Shown piece after piece: positions 1 through 7,175 of a DNA stretch of 18,648 nt (positions within the stretch are counted from its first letter, which is position 1; each line of letters opens with the position of its first letter). This DNA is from Flavobacteriaceae bacterium UBA6231 (GTDB lineage: Bacteria > Bacteroidota > Bacteroidia > Flavobacteriales > Flavobacteriaceae), in contig DJWL01000183.1 of the NCBI GenBank assembly GCA_002441545.1, positions 1 to 18,648 on the forward strand, read 5' to 3'. The translations under genes and the position numbers were made by a program. The notes below the pieces were generated by a model. It worked only from the letters and a program-made list of their open reading frames with translations. It searched no databases and had not been told where the DNA came from.

Positions 1-926
1 GCTTCATCATCAAAAACTTCAATAAAAGCATTGCCAATAGCTTTACGTTTTCTCTCAGGATCATCAATTCCTGCTAAAGCATCTAAAAAACGTTTGGAAG
101 CATCAACGCCTTTAACATTAAGTCCCATGCCTTCATATTGCTTTAATACACTTTCAAATTCGTTTTTACGAAGCAATCCGTTATTAACAAAGATGCAATA
201 CAAATTCTTCCCAATAGCTTTATGAAGTAATACAGCGGCTACTGAAGAATCAACACCACCAGAAAGTCCTAAAACAACTTTATCATTACCAATTTGTTTT
301 TGAAGTGACTCAACAGTTTCTTCAACAAAAGAATCTGGTGTCCAATCTTGATTTACACCAGCTATATGAACTAAAAAGTTTTCTAATAATTTTTTGCCAT
401 CTGTCGAGTGATAAACTTCAGGATGAAATTGAATAGCATAAGTTTCCTCTCCTTCTATTCTGAATGCTGCATTTTCAACATCGTTTGTACTAGCCATTAA
501 AACAGCTTTAGTAGGCAAATGTTTAATAGTATCACTATGGCTCATCCAAACCTGACTTCCTTTTTGAATTCCTTCAAAAAAAGCTTCATCAGTTTTTATA
601 AATGATAAATTTGCTCTTCCATATTCTCTGGTATTTGATGGAGCCACTTCACCACCTGAAAAATGAGCTAAATATTGAGCTCCATAACAAACCGCAAGCA
701 TTGGCTTCTTTCCACGTATTTGTGACAAATCCGGATGTGGAGCATCTTCTGCTCTTACAGAAAAAGGGCTTCCTGACAAAACCACTGCATTGTACTCTGA
801 TACATTTGCTGGTATTTTGTTGTATGGATGAATTTCGCAATAAATATTGAGTTCTCTAACTCTGCGGGCAATAAGCTGTGTGTATTGTGACCCGAAATCT
901 AAAATAAGTACCTTGTTGTGTTGCAT
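1..926 (-). CDS. guaA: GMP synthase (glutamine-hydrolysing), N-terminal 308 codons; 3' end beyond the window
   Basis: Converts XMP to GMP with ATP and glutamine, the last step of guanine nucleotide synthesis in the cytoplasm. The protein starts MQHNKVLILDFGSQYTQL, a classic GuaA start. A class I glutamine amidotransferase domain covers about residues 1-190, with nucleophile Cys80 in LAVCYGAQ and His168/Glu170 in QFHPE. The ATP-pyrophosphatase domain begins with the P-loop LSGGVDSS at 221-228. The frame is open to the left edge, so the rest of the synthetase and dimerisation domains are missing only because the window ends. The start at 926 is supported by immediate alignment with the family N-terminus; no other nearby ATG fits. 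It lies 62 nt downstream of the decarboxylase on the same strand and has a candidate promoter of its own in the gap. Identification is firm. Confidence 0.97.
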   Translation of the reverse strand, partial: MQHNKVLILDFGSQYTQLIARRVRELNIYCEIHPYNKIPANVSEYNAVVLSGSPFSVRAEDAPHPDLSQIRGKKPMLAVCYGAQYLAHFSGGEVAPSNTREYGRANLSFIKTDEAFFEGIQKGSQVWMSHSDTIKHLPTKAVLMASTNDVENAAFRIEGEETYAIQFHPEVYHSTDGKKLLENFLVHIAGVNQDWTPDSFVEETVESLQKQIGNDKVVLGLSGGVDSSVAAVLLHKAIGKNLYCIFVNNGLLRKNEFESVLKQYEGMGLNVKGVDASKRFLDALAGIDDPERKRKAIGNAFIEVFDDE

Positions 927-929
927 GCG

Positions 930-960
930 CAAAAGTAATAATTGATTTTAGAATGCGAAA
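930..960 (-). promoter_or_regulatory. Candidate guaA promoter (-7 TACTTTTG)
   Basis: On the minus strand TACTTTTG (937-930) matches the Bacteroidota -7 consensus TAnnTTTG. About 19 nt upstream is TTTC (960-957), a poor match to the -33 TTG. Only three bases separate the -7 box from the guaA ATG, so a transcript from it would start at or within the start codon (leaderless). guaA could instead be read through from bshC and the decarboxylase. Confidence 0.45.
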
Positions 961-988
961 TTAGCACCCGTACTTTTTTAATAAATTT

Positions 989-2362
989 TTAAATCATAGA
1001 ATCTAAAATCATTTCAATGTCATTTTCAGTTGTATCTGGATTGATAAAACAAAAACGAGAAACGGTTTCAAACGACTCACCTTTTTTCCACTTTGTTGGC
1101 GTTACTAAAGCAAAACCTTTTTTATGATTTTCATAGGTCCAATGCGTATAATCTTCTGGTTTCCAACCTATTCTTCTATATAATACACATGACAAACTTG
1201 GATCTCTAACCAATTCTACATGAGGTTTTTCAATTATCAATCTACCAGCAATTTGAGCTAATTCAAGACCACGCTCAACAGCTTCTTTATATCTATCTGT
1301 ACCATGCATTGCTAATGAAAACCATAATGGCAAACCTCTAACACGTCTTGTTAACTGGATCTGATAATCAGAAGGGTTAAAACCATGTGCTCCTTCATCT
1401 TTAAAAATATCTAAATACGACCCTTGTTGTGAATGTGCTTCTTTAGCTAATTCAGGGTTTTTATAAATAACCGCACCACAATCATAAGGTGAGAACATCC
1501 ATTTATGTGGATCGATGGTAATGCTATCGGCTTTTTCAATACCATTAAATAAATGCCTAACAGAATCTGCTGCTAAAGCACCACCTCCATAAGCTGCGTC
1601 TATATGAAACCACAAATGCTCCTTTTCACAAATAGTTGCAATACCAGATAAATCGTCAATAATACCTGCATTGGTTGTACCACCAGTTCCTACAATTGCA
1701 AATAATCGTTGTCTTTGATGTAGCGTTAACTTATCTATAGTTGACTGTAACGCTTCTGCTTCTAATTTATCTTCAGTATCAACCAATAAAACATCAACAT
1801 CAACCACTTTCGCCATAGCTTTAACAGAAGAATGTGCCCCAATAGATGTAATGATGATGCCTTTTTCGCTTTTGTTTTTATCATTTAAGCTTCTCCAATA
1901 TTCTCTGGCTGTAACAATTGCTGAAAGATTAGCTGCAGTTCCACCACTTGTAAAAACACCAAAAGCTCCTTCTGGCAATCCTGTTAGTGATACAATCCAT
2001 TTCATAGCTTCATTTTCACAAAAAATTCCACCTGCGCCTTCCATCCAATAAGCTCCATGAATACTAGATGCAGATGTTACCAAATCAAACATAATAGCTG
2101 CTCTAGTTGGTGAAGCCGGTACAAAAGCTAAATGCCTTGGATGATCTATAGACACATTGGCTTTCACTAAATGCTTCTTCCATAAATCAAACGCCACTTC
2201 TCCACCAATTCCTTTTGCAGTAACGGTTTCTCCTACTAACGCTTTTAAATCTTCTGCTTTTTGTGGAACACCAATTTTGGGTTCTATTACAGAAATTCTA
2301 TCGATGGCATATTTCATGACATCCAATGTCATATTAACTAAATCAATATCTATTTTATGCAT
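989..2362 (-). CDS. PLP-dependent group II amino acid decarboxylase (aromatic-L-amino-acid / glutamate / diaminobutyrate decarboxylase superfamily)
   Basis: 457 residues, the usual length for this superfamily. It should remove the alpha-carboxyl of an amino acid using pyridoxal phosphate in the cytoplasm. Visible landmarks are TSGGTAANLSA (about 138-148, phosphate-binding region), His177 in GAHSSVKA (the His that stacks on the PLP ring in this family), Asp255 in HIDAAYGGG, which contacts the pyridine nitrogen, and the Schiff-base lysine Lys287 in DPHKW. TRRVRGLPLWFSL is also typical of the group II fold. The substrate cannot be read from the sequence: tyrosine, DOPA, tryptophan, glutamate, 2,4-diaminobutyrate and aspartate enzymes share these motifs. 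The start lies 3 nt after the bshC stop, so the two are almost certainly co-transcribed; guaA follows 62 nt downstream. Confidence 0.9.
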   Translation of the reverse strand: MHKIDIDLVNMTLDVMKYAIDRISVIEPKIGVPQKAEDLKALVGETVTAKGIGGEVAFDLWKKHLVKANVSIDHPRHLAFVPASPTRAAIMFDLVTSASSIHGAYWMEGAGGIFCENEAMKWIVSLTGLPEGAFGVFTSGGTAANLSAIVTAREYWRSLNDKNKSEKGIIITSIGAHSSVKAMAKVVDVDVLLVDTEDKLEAEALQSTIDKLTLHQRQRLFAIVGTGGTTNAGIIDDLSGIATICEKEHLWFHIDAAYGGGALAADSVRHLFNGIEKADSITIDPHKWMFSPYDCGAVIYKNPELAKEAHSQQGSYLDIFKDEGAHGFNPSDYQIQLTRRVRGLPLWFSLAMHGTDRYKEAVERGLELAQIAGRLIIEKPHVELVRDPSLSCVLYRRIGWKPEDYTHWTYENHKKGFALVTPTKWKKGESFETVSRFCFINPDTTENDIEMILDSMI

Positions 2363-2365
2363 TAC

Positions 2366-3970
2366 TTAAAATGTTAATATTATAAACTCAGCTTTAAGAG
2401 GTTTTAAGTTTTCTATTAATTGAGGAATTAATTGTTCTCCATATTCTAAATAGAACTGGGAAAAATTTGTATTGCGTTCTTGCAAACTTTGATTGGGAAA
2501 CAGCTCGTTTTGAATATCTGTCATTCTTAAAACTTGATCTTGAAGTTTTATTTTTTGAGCTTTGAGTAATCTCTTTTCAAGATTTTCTATTCCTTTTAAC
2601 TGTTTTGTTTCTTGTGATTTTACAGCACCTATAAACGATTTATCAGTTTCTTCAGCCAGTTTATATAAAGCAGCAAACTGTTCTTTTAAATACTTTTTTT
2701 GTAAGGAGAAATCAATATCAATATTTGATATTTCCCTCACCTTTTTATTTATCAACACATCTCTCTTTAAAAAAACATCTTCAACAGAAATGTTTAAATT
2801 ATGAAGTTTTTTTTGTTGCTTACCAGATTGAATCAATACCGAATTGCGAAGTAAAAGGATAGGAAATGGTATTTTAACTTCATCAAAAAAATGCTTTAAC
2901 TCAAACCAATATGCCAATTCGCCACCACCACCAATATAACATAAATTTGGCAAAATGACTTCTTGATATAAAGGTCGCATAATCACATTAGGACTAAAAT
3001 GCTCAGGGAAATTTTCAACCTCATTTAAAATCTCTTCTTTAGTCCAAGAAATATCATTATCAACAACTGAATATTTACCATTTTCAAAAACTATCCTTTC
3101 CCGTAAATTTTTACTTAAATAAAACAAATTTATCTCACGGGGATTGACCTGAATATTGTAAGATTGATTAGTTAAATTGTTTATTTTTTCAATAGATTCT
3201 GTTACTGATTTATATGATGTGTTATTTAATAATTCATCTTTAATGTAAGGAACTAACAATTGCTTTAACGCAGTATCATTACCATCTATAATTACCAAAC
3301 CATATTTTGAAAAAAGAGCATTGGTTAAAAATTTTGTTGCATCGGCCAGATTTTGATGTTTTAAATAAGCTTCAGAAAATAAGTTCCTTAAAAAATCTGC
3401 TTGTTTACTAACGCCCAAATCTTTTGAGAACAATTCAAAAACCTCATTTAATCCTTCTGTTGACAATTCACCAACAGCTCCACTTGAGGGCCTGTTCCAA
3501 CGAACTTTTTTTCCTTTAAAATTGAAATAGTTTATTTCTTCAAAATCATGATCCTCGGTAGCCATCCAATAAATTGGCACAAAATTATAATCTGGATAAG
3601 CTTCTTTTAATTGGGATGCAAGATTTATTGTTGAAACAATTTTATATAGAAAATAAAGTGGTCCAGTAAAAATATTTAATTGATGCCCTGTTGTTATTGT
3701 AAAGGTGTTTTCTTTTTCTAATAATTCAATATTTTTGGAAGTGAACTCAGAAGCCGCAATATTTTTATATTGCTTTTTTAAACTTTCAACTAATTTATTT
3801 CTAGCAACTAAACTAAAGGACTCTTGCTTTTCCTCAATTTGTTTTTTAAAATTTTCAAGCTTTGGAAAATTATTATAAAAAGGTTGTAACGTAGATGATT
3901 CTTCAAGATAATCACAAATAAGTGATGAAAAATAACCCGTTTTTTTAAATGAAATACTTTCAGTTGGCAT
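2366..3970 (-). CDS. bshC: Bacillithiol biosynthesis cysteine-adding enzyme BshC
   Basis: BshC adds cysteine to glucosaminyl-malate, the final step in making bacillithiol, the low-molecular-weight thiol of Firmicutes and many Bacteroidota. The 534-residue length fits the family. Diagnostic segments are the N-terminal FKKTGYFSSLICDYL, TGHQLNIFTGPLYFLYK (about 94-110) and YWMATEDHDFEEIN (134-147), which form the Rossmann-like nucleotide-binding core. A charged, helical, probably coiled-coil region lies at about 430-500, followed by SLQERNTNFSQFYLEYG near the C-terminus. The bshA and bshB partners are not in this window. It is the first gene of a minus-strand unit with the decarboxylase. Its upstream gap carries a weak TATCTTTA -7 box inside an inverted repeat. 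Confidence 0.93.
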   Translation of the reverse strand: MPTESISFKKTGYFSSLICDYLEESSTLQPFYNNFPKLENFKKQIEEKQESFSLVARNKLVESLKKQYKNIAASEFTSKNIELLEKENTFTITTGHQLNIFTGPLYFLYKIVSTINLASQLKEAYPDYNFVPIYWMATEDHDFEEINYFNFKGKKVRWNRPSSGAVGELSTEGLNEVFELFSKDLGVSKQADFLRNLFSEAYLKHQNLADATKFLTNALFSKYGLVIIDGNDTALKQLLVPYIKDELLNNTSYKSVTESIEKINNLTNQSYNIQVNPREINLFYLSKNLRERIVFENGKYSVVDNDISWTKEEILNEVENFPEHFSPNVIMRPLYQEVILPNLCYIGGGGELAYWFELKHFFDEVKIPFPILLLRNSVLIQSGKQQKKLHNLNISVEDVFLKRDVLINKKVREISNIDIDFSLQKKYLKEQFAALYKLAEETDKSFIGAVKSQETKQLKGIENLEKRLLKAQKIKLQDQVLRMTDIQNELFPNQSLQERNTNFSQFYLEYGEQLIPQLIENLKPLKAEFIILTF

Positions 3971-3990
3971 ATTTACTGTTACTGTATATA

Positions 3991-4019
3991 AAAATGTAAA
4001 GATACAGTTAATACATTTT
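3991..4019 (-). promoter_or_regulatory. Inverted repeat over a weak bshC promoter
   Basis: AAAATGTA (3991-3998) and TACATTTT (4012-4019) are perfect 8-nt inverted arms 13 nt apart. The right end of the left arm overlaps TATCTTTA (minus strand 4004-3997), one mismatch from the Bacteroidota -7 box and about 27 nt before the bshC ATG. No good -33 TTG is visible. It could be an operator or chance in AT-rich DNA. The remaining gap to 4234 shows no RNA gene or ORF. Confidence 0.3.
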
Positions 4020-4169
4020 GATTTTCTAAAAAATTAGTTAAGACTTATTGTTGAAATAAAAAAATATGTCGGTTTAAGTAATGTTTCAAAATAAAATACT
4101 CTGTAAACAACACGTATAAGTTTCAATTAAATTTAAATCAATTTTCCTTGTTAATAATTAAATAAAATC

Positions 4170-4200
4170 TTGATTTTTTAAATGAATTTCACTATATTAA
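4170..4200 (+). promoter_or_regulatory. Weak candidate promoter for the exported carboxypeptidase-regulatory-domain gene
   Basis: TTG at 4170-4172 is followed after 20 nt by TATATTAA (4193-4200), which matches the -7 consensus TAnnTTTG at six of eight positions. It would give a leader of roughly 30 nt before the ATG at 4235. Support is limited to spacing and partial consensus. Confidence 0.3.
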
Positions 4201-4234
4201 TAGGTTAGAAATTAACTCCTTAAGACTTGATATT

Positions 4235-5539
4235 ATGAAAAAAATACGTGCTATAAAATGTATTAAGTTTTTATTAAATACATCTGTTTTTTTATTCTTT
4301 TCAGTGTTTTATTTAAATGCTAAATCGACTAATTTGTTTCAAGAACCCAATCAAGTTATTCAAAAAATTAATGAATATAAAGGAATTGTTTTAGACAGCA
4401 ATTCTAAAGAACCTCTTGCTTATGCAGACATAAACATTAGCGGAACTAATATTGGGACCGTTTCAAATAATGAAGGTGAGTTTTTATTAAAAGTACCTAG
4501 CGATTACTTGAATAAAACAATTATGATTTCTCTTTTGGGATATGCCAAAGGAGAAATTCTTGTAGCGTCACTTAAAGACCATAACAATAAAATTCTTTTA
4601 GATCCTTCAATAACTCAATTAAGTGATGTAAATATTTATGGTGTGAAAAATGCAGAAGCCTTGGTTAGTACCACTTTAGACAGAAAAAACAAGTTTTATG
4701 ATAATGACAGAACTAAAATGACAGCTTTTTATAGAGAAACCATTAAAAAGCGTAATAAGAATGCCTCTTTATCTGAAGCAGTTTTAACAGTTTACAAACA
4801 ACCATACATTAATTTCAAAAGTGATGATGTTATCCTTTTAAAGTCTAGAAAAAATACGGATTACTCTAAACTTGACACCTTAGCATTAAAACTTCAAGGA
4901 GGTCCTTTTAGCACGCTTTATACAGACATGATTAAATATCCTGAGTATATATTTGATAGAAATAATTTATCTAATTACACTTTTACGTTTGATGAATCTA
5001 CCCAATTAAATAACAGGCTCGTGTATGTCGTTAATTTTAAACAAAAAATAAATAATAATGAGCCTTTATATTACGGCAAATTATATATTGATTCTCAAAC
5101 CCTTGCCTTAACTAGTGCTATTTACAATTTAAATGTGACCAACAGAACATTAGCCAGCGAAATGTTTGTAAAAAAGAAACCAAGTAAAGTAAAAGCATAT
5201 CCTACTGTAGCGTCATATAGGGTTGATTACAGAACAAGAAATGGAAAATGGTATTACGGCTATGGCAAAATTGAATTAACCTTTAAAGTAAACTGGAAAC
5301 ATAAGTTATTTAATAATGTTTACACTTTAAATTGTGAAATGGCCATTACAGATTGGGAAATTGACGATAAAACTACTCAATCTGGTGAAAAATTAAAACC
5401 TAACGTAATTTTAACCGACAAGGCCTCTGGTTTTTCTGATCCCGAATTTTGGGGCGAATACAATATTATTGAGCCGGAAAAATCTATAGAAGCCGCCATT
5501 AAAAAAATCAATAAGCAGTTAGAGAAACGCGAGACTTGA
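4235..5539 (+). CDS. Exported protein with N-terminal carboxypeptidase-regulatory-like domain
   Basis: 434 residues. A basic start (MKKIRAIKCIKF) and a hydrophobic run to about residue 30 form a signal peptide, so the protein is exported to the periplasm or outer membrane. Residues about 48-122 (KGIVLDSNSKEPLAYADI, GTVSNNEGEFLLKVP, ISLLGY) are a carboxypeptidase D regulatory-like beta-sandwich, the domain that also precedes TonB-dependent receptors in Bacteroidota. The rest begins with TKMTAFYRETIKKR and is rich in beta-strand-like and aromatic residues. It resembles the body of Flavobacteriaceae carboxypeptidase-like regulatory proteins and part of the DUF5686 architecture, but it is too short for a full outer-membrane barrel with that domain. 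No peptidase motif is present, so it should not be called a carboxypeptidase. It stands alone on the plus strand, with a terminator after it. Confidence 0.8.
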   Translation: MKKIRAIKCIKFLLNTSVFLFFSVFYLNAKSTNLFQEPNQVIQKINEYKGIVLDSNSKEPLAYADINISGTNIGTVSNNEGEFLLKVPSDYLNKTIMISLLGYAKGEILVASLKDHNNKILLDPSITQLSDVNIYGVKNAEALVSTTLDRKNKFYDNDRTKMTAFYRETIKKRNKNASLSEAVLTVYKQPYINFKSDDVILLKSRKNTDYSKLDTLALKLQGGPFSTLYTDMIKYPEYIFDRNNLSNYTFTFDESTQLNNRLVYVVNFKQKINNNEPLYYGKLYIDSQTLALTSAIYNLNVTNRTLASEMFVKKKPSKVKAYPTVASYRVDYRTRNGKWYYGYGKIELTFKVNWKHKLFNNVYTLNCEMAITDWEIDDKTTQSGEKLKPNVILTDKASGFSDPEFWGEYNIIEPEKSIEAAIKKINKQLEKRET

Positions 5540-5564
5540 TTTTTAGAAATCTATCTTTTTTCTG

Positions 5565-5607
5565 AAGGTTTTCATTTATTTTTAAATTGAACGAAAGCCT
5601 TTTTTTA
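5565..5607 (+). terminator. Probable intrinsic terminator after the 4235-5539 gene
   Basis: AAGGTTTTC (5565-5573) pairs with GAAAGCCTT (5593-5601) as a 9-bp stem with one G-U pair. ATTTA/TAAAT can extend the helix inside the loop. The stem runs directly into a run of T on the plus strand, 26 nt after the stop codon. There is no matching T-run on the minus strand, so it serves the plus-strand gene. Confidence 0.6.
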
Positions 5608-5641
5608 TCCATAAGAAACATTATACAAAATAGTTTGGAAA

Positions 5642-5728
5642 AGTTGATTTTGTAAAAAATTTCAACTAATTTCGTTTAACAGTTGATAAACAAACATTAA
5701 AACGTTTTTTATCTTAAAGTTAAACGAA
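5642..5728. repeat. Nested inverted repeats just downstream of rimO
   Basis: TTCGTTTAAC (5671-5680) is repeated inverted as GTTAAACGAA (5719-5728). AGTTGA (5642-5647) is inverted as TCAACT (5662-5667), and AGTTGA recurs at 5681-5686, so alternative pairings are possible. Read on the minus strand these follow the rimO stop by 2 nt. The distal AGTTGA...TCAACT hairpin is followed by TTTT, so the region may act as the rimO terminator or 3'-end stabiliser. Confidence 0.4.
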
Positions 5729-5730
5729 CC

Positions 5731-7035
5731 TTACTTAATTAGTTCAGCATACAAATCAAAATCTGCTGCATCTGTAATTTTAACTGTAGTAAATTCACCA
5801 GTTTTTAAATACGTTTTAGTAGCATCAATTAGGACTTCATTATCAACGTCAGGTGAGTCGAACTCTGTTCTACCAACAAAATAACTACCTTCTTTTCTGT
5901 CAATTACTACTTTAAAGGTTTTTCCTATTTTTTCCTGATTCAATTCCCAAGAAATTTGTGCTTGTATCTCCATAATTTCATTAGCACGTTCTTGTTTTAC
6001 TTCTTCTGGAACATCATCTTCCAAATTATAGGCATGTGTATTCTCTTCATGACTATAAGTAAAACAACCCAAGCGTTCAAAACGCATATCTTTAACCCAT
6101 TGCTTAAGTGTTTGGTAATCTTCATCTGTTTCTCCAGGATATCCAACAATTAAAGTTGTTCTTATGGTCATATCTGGAACTGCAACTCTAAACTCTTTTA
6201 ACAGTTGAGTTGTTTTTTCTTTGGTAGTTCCTCTTCGCATACTTTTAAGGATACGATCAGAAATATGCTGTAATGGAATGTCTAAATAATTACAAATTTT
6301 TGGTTCGCGGTTCATCACTTCCAATACATCCATCGGAAATCCGGTTGGAAACGCATAATGCAAACGAATCCACTCAATACCTTCCACTTTAACCAAGGCT
6401 TCAAGTAATTCGGCAAGGTTTCTTTTTTTGTATAAATCTAACCCATAATAGGTTAAATCTTGCGCAATTAAAATCAGTTCCTTAACACCTTTTGCTGCTA
6501 ATTTTTCTGCTTCAATAATAATATCTTCAATAGGTGTTGATTTATGTTTCCCACGCATTAACGGAATAGCACAAAAACTACATGGCCTGTCGCAACCTTC
6601 GGCAATTTTTAAATATGCATAATTTTTTGGTGTTGTTGTTAAGCGCTCACCAATGAGCTCGTGTTTATAATCGGCTCCTAAAGCTTTTAACAATCCAGGA
6701 AGTTCGGTAGTTCCAAAATACTCATCAACATTTGGAATTTCTTTTAATAAATCTGGTTTATAGCGTTCACTTAAACAACCTGTAACAAATACTTTATCAA
6801 CTTCACCATCTTCCTTTTTTTGTACATACTCTAATATGGTATTCACACTTTCCTCTTTAGCATTATTAATAAATCCACAGGTGTTAATAACTACTATATT
6901 TCCTTCCTCTTCATGAACTACGTCTTTTCCACTGGCTTTTAATTGACCCATTAACACTTCACTGTCATAAACATTTTTACTACAACCAAGTGTTACTACA
7001 TTAATTCTGTTTTTCTTAAGTGATTTTGTACGCAT
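5731..7035 (-). CDS. rimO: Ribosomal protein S12 methylthiotransferase RimO (radical SAM)
   Basis: RimO methylthiolates the conserved aspartate of ribosomal protein uS12 using two iron-sulfur clusters and S-adenosylmethionine. The N-terminal MTTase domain carries Cys18 (TLGCSKNVYDSE), Cys53 (NTCGF) and Cys87 (VTGCLSE). The radical SAM cluster is Cys148/Cys152/Cys155 in CDRPCSFCAIPLMRGKH. A C-terminal TRAM domain (about 370-434, with EGSYFVGRTEFDSPDVDNEV) binds the substrate. GCSKNVYDSE and RGKHKS favour RimO over the tRNA enzyme MiaB. 434 residues is normal. It stands alone on the minus strand, divergent from the serine-hydrolase lipoprotein. A perfect -7 box lies 21 nt upstream of the start. 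Confidence 0.95.
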   Translation of the reverse strand: MRTKSLKKNRINVVTLGCSKNVYDSEVLMGQLKASGKDVVHEEEGNIVVINTCGFINNAKEESVNTILEYVQKKEDGEVDKVFVTGCLSERYKPDLLKEIPNVDEYFGTTELPGLLKALGADYKHELIGERLTTTPKNYAYLKIAEGCDRPCSFCAIPLMRGKHKSTPIEDIIIEAEKLAAKGVKELILIAQDLTYYGLDLYKKRNLAELLEALVKVEGIEWIRLHYAFPTGFPMDVLEVMNREPKICNYLDIPLQHISDRILKSMRRGTTKEKTTQLLKEFRVAVPDMTIRTTLIVGYPGETDEDYQTLKQWVKDMRFERLGCFTYSHEENTHAYNLEDDVPEEVKQERANEIMEIQAQISWELNQEKIGKTFKVVIDRKEGSYFVGRTEFDSPDVDNEVLIDATKTYLKTGEFTTVKITDAADFDLYAELIK

Positions 7036-7055
7036 ATTTTTTTTAAATAAGTGTG

Positions 7056-7063
7056 CAAAGATA
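7056..7063 (-). promoter_or_regulatory. rimO: rimO -7 promoter element
   Basis: TATCTTTG on the minus strand (7063-7056) is an exact match to the Bacteroidota TAnnTTTG box and continues as TATCTTTGCA, a common extended form. It sits 20 nt before the rimO ATG. No clear TTG is seen at the expected -33 distance. Confidence 0.6.
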
Positions 7064-7117
7064 CATAATGATTAGCTATTAATATGTATAGAATAAAAAT
7101 TACAGAATTTTCAGTTT

Positions 7118-7148
7118 TTGAGAATTTGTTAAACCTTTTATATATTTG
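7118..7148 (+). promoter_or_regulatory. Promoter of the serine-hydrolase lipoprotein gene
   Basis: TTTTTG ending at 7120 and TATATTTG at 7141-7148 are separated by exactly 20 nt and match both halves of the Bacteroidota housekeeping promoter. Transcription would begin near 7153-7156. This excludes the in-frame TTG at 7146 as a start codon and fixes the ATG at 7176. Confidence 0.7.
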
Positions 7149-7175
7149 ATTGTCTTAAACTTAAAACCTACTGTT

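Noticed and set aside
602..850. Plus-strand ORF opposite guaA
   Set aside because: It lies wholly inside the guaA amidotransferase domain on the other strand and its translation has no family character.
4038..4228. TTAAGACTT occurring at 4038-4046 and 4220-4228
   Set aside because: A single 9-nt direct repeat in AT-rich DNA, with no spacing or partner pattern; chance is adequate.
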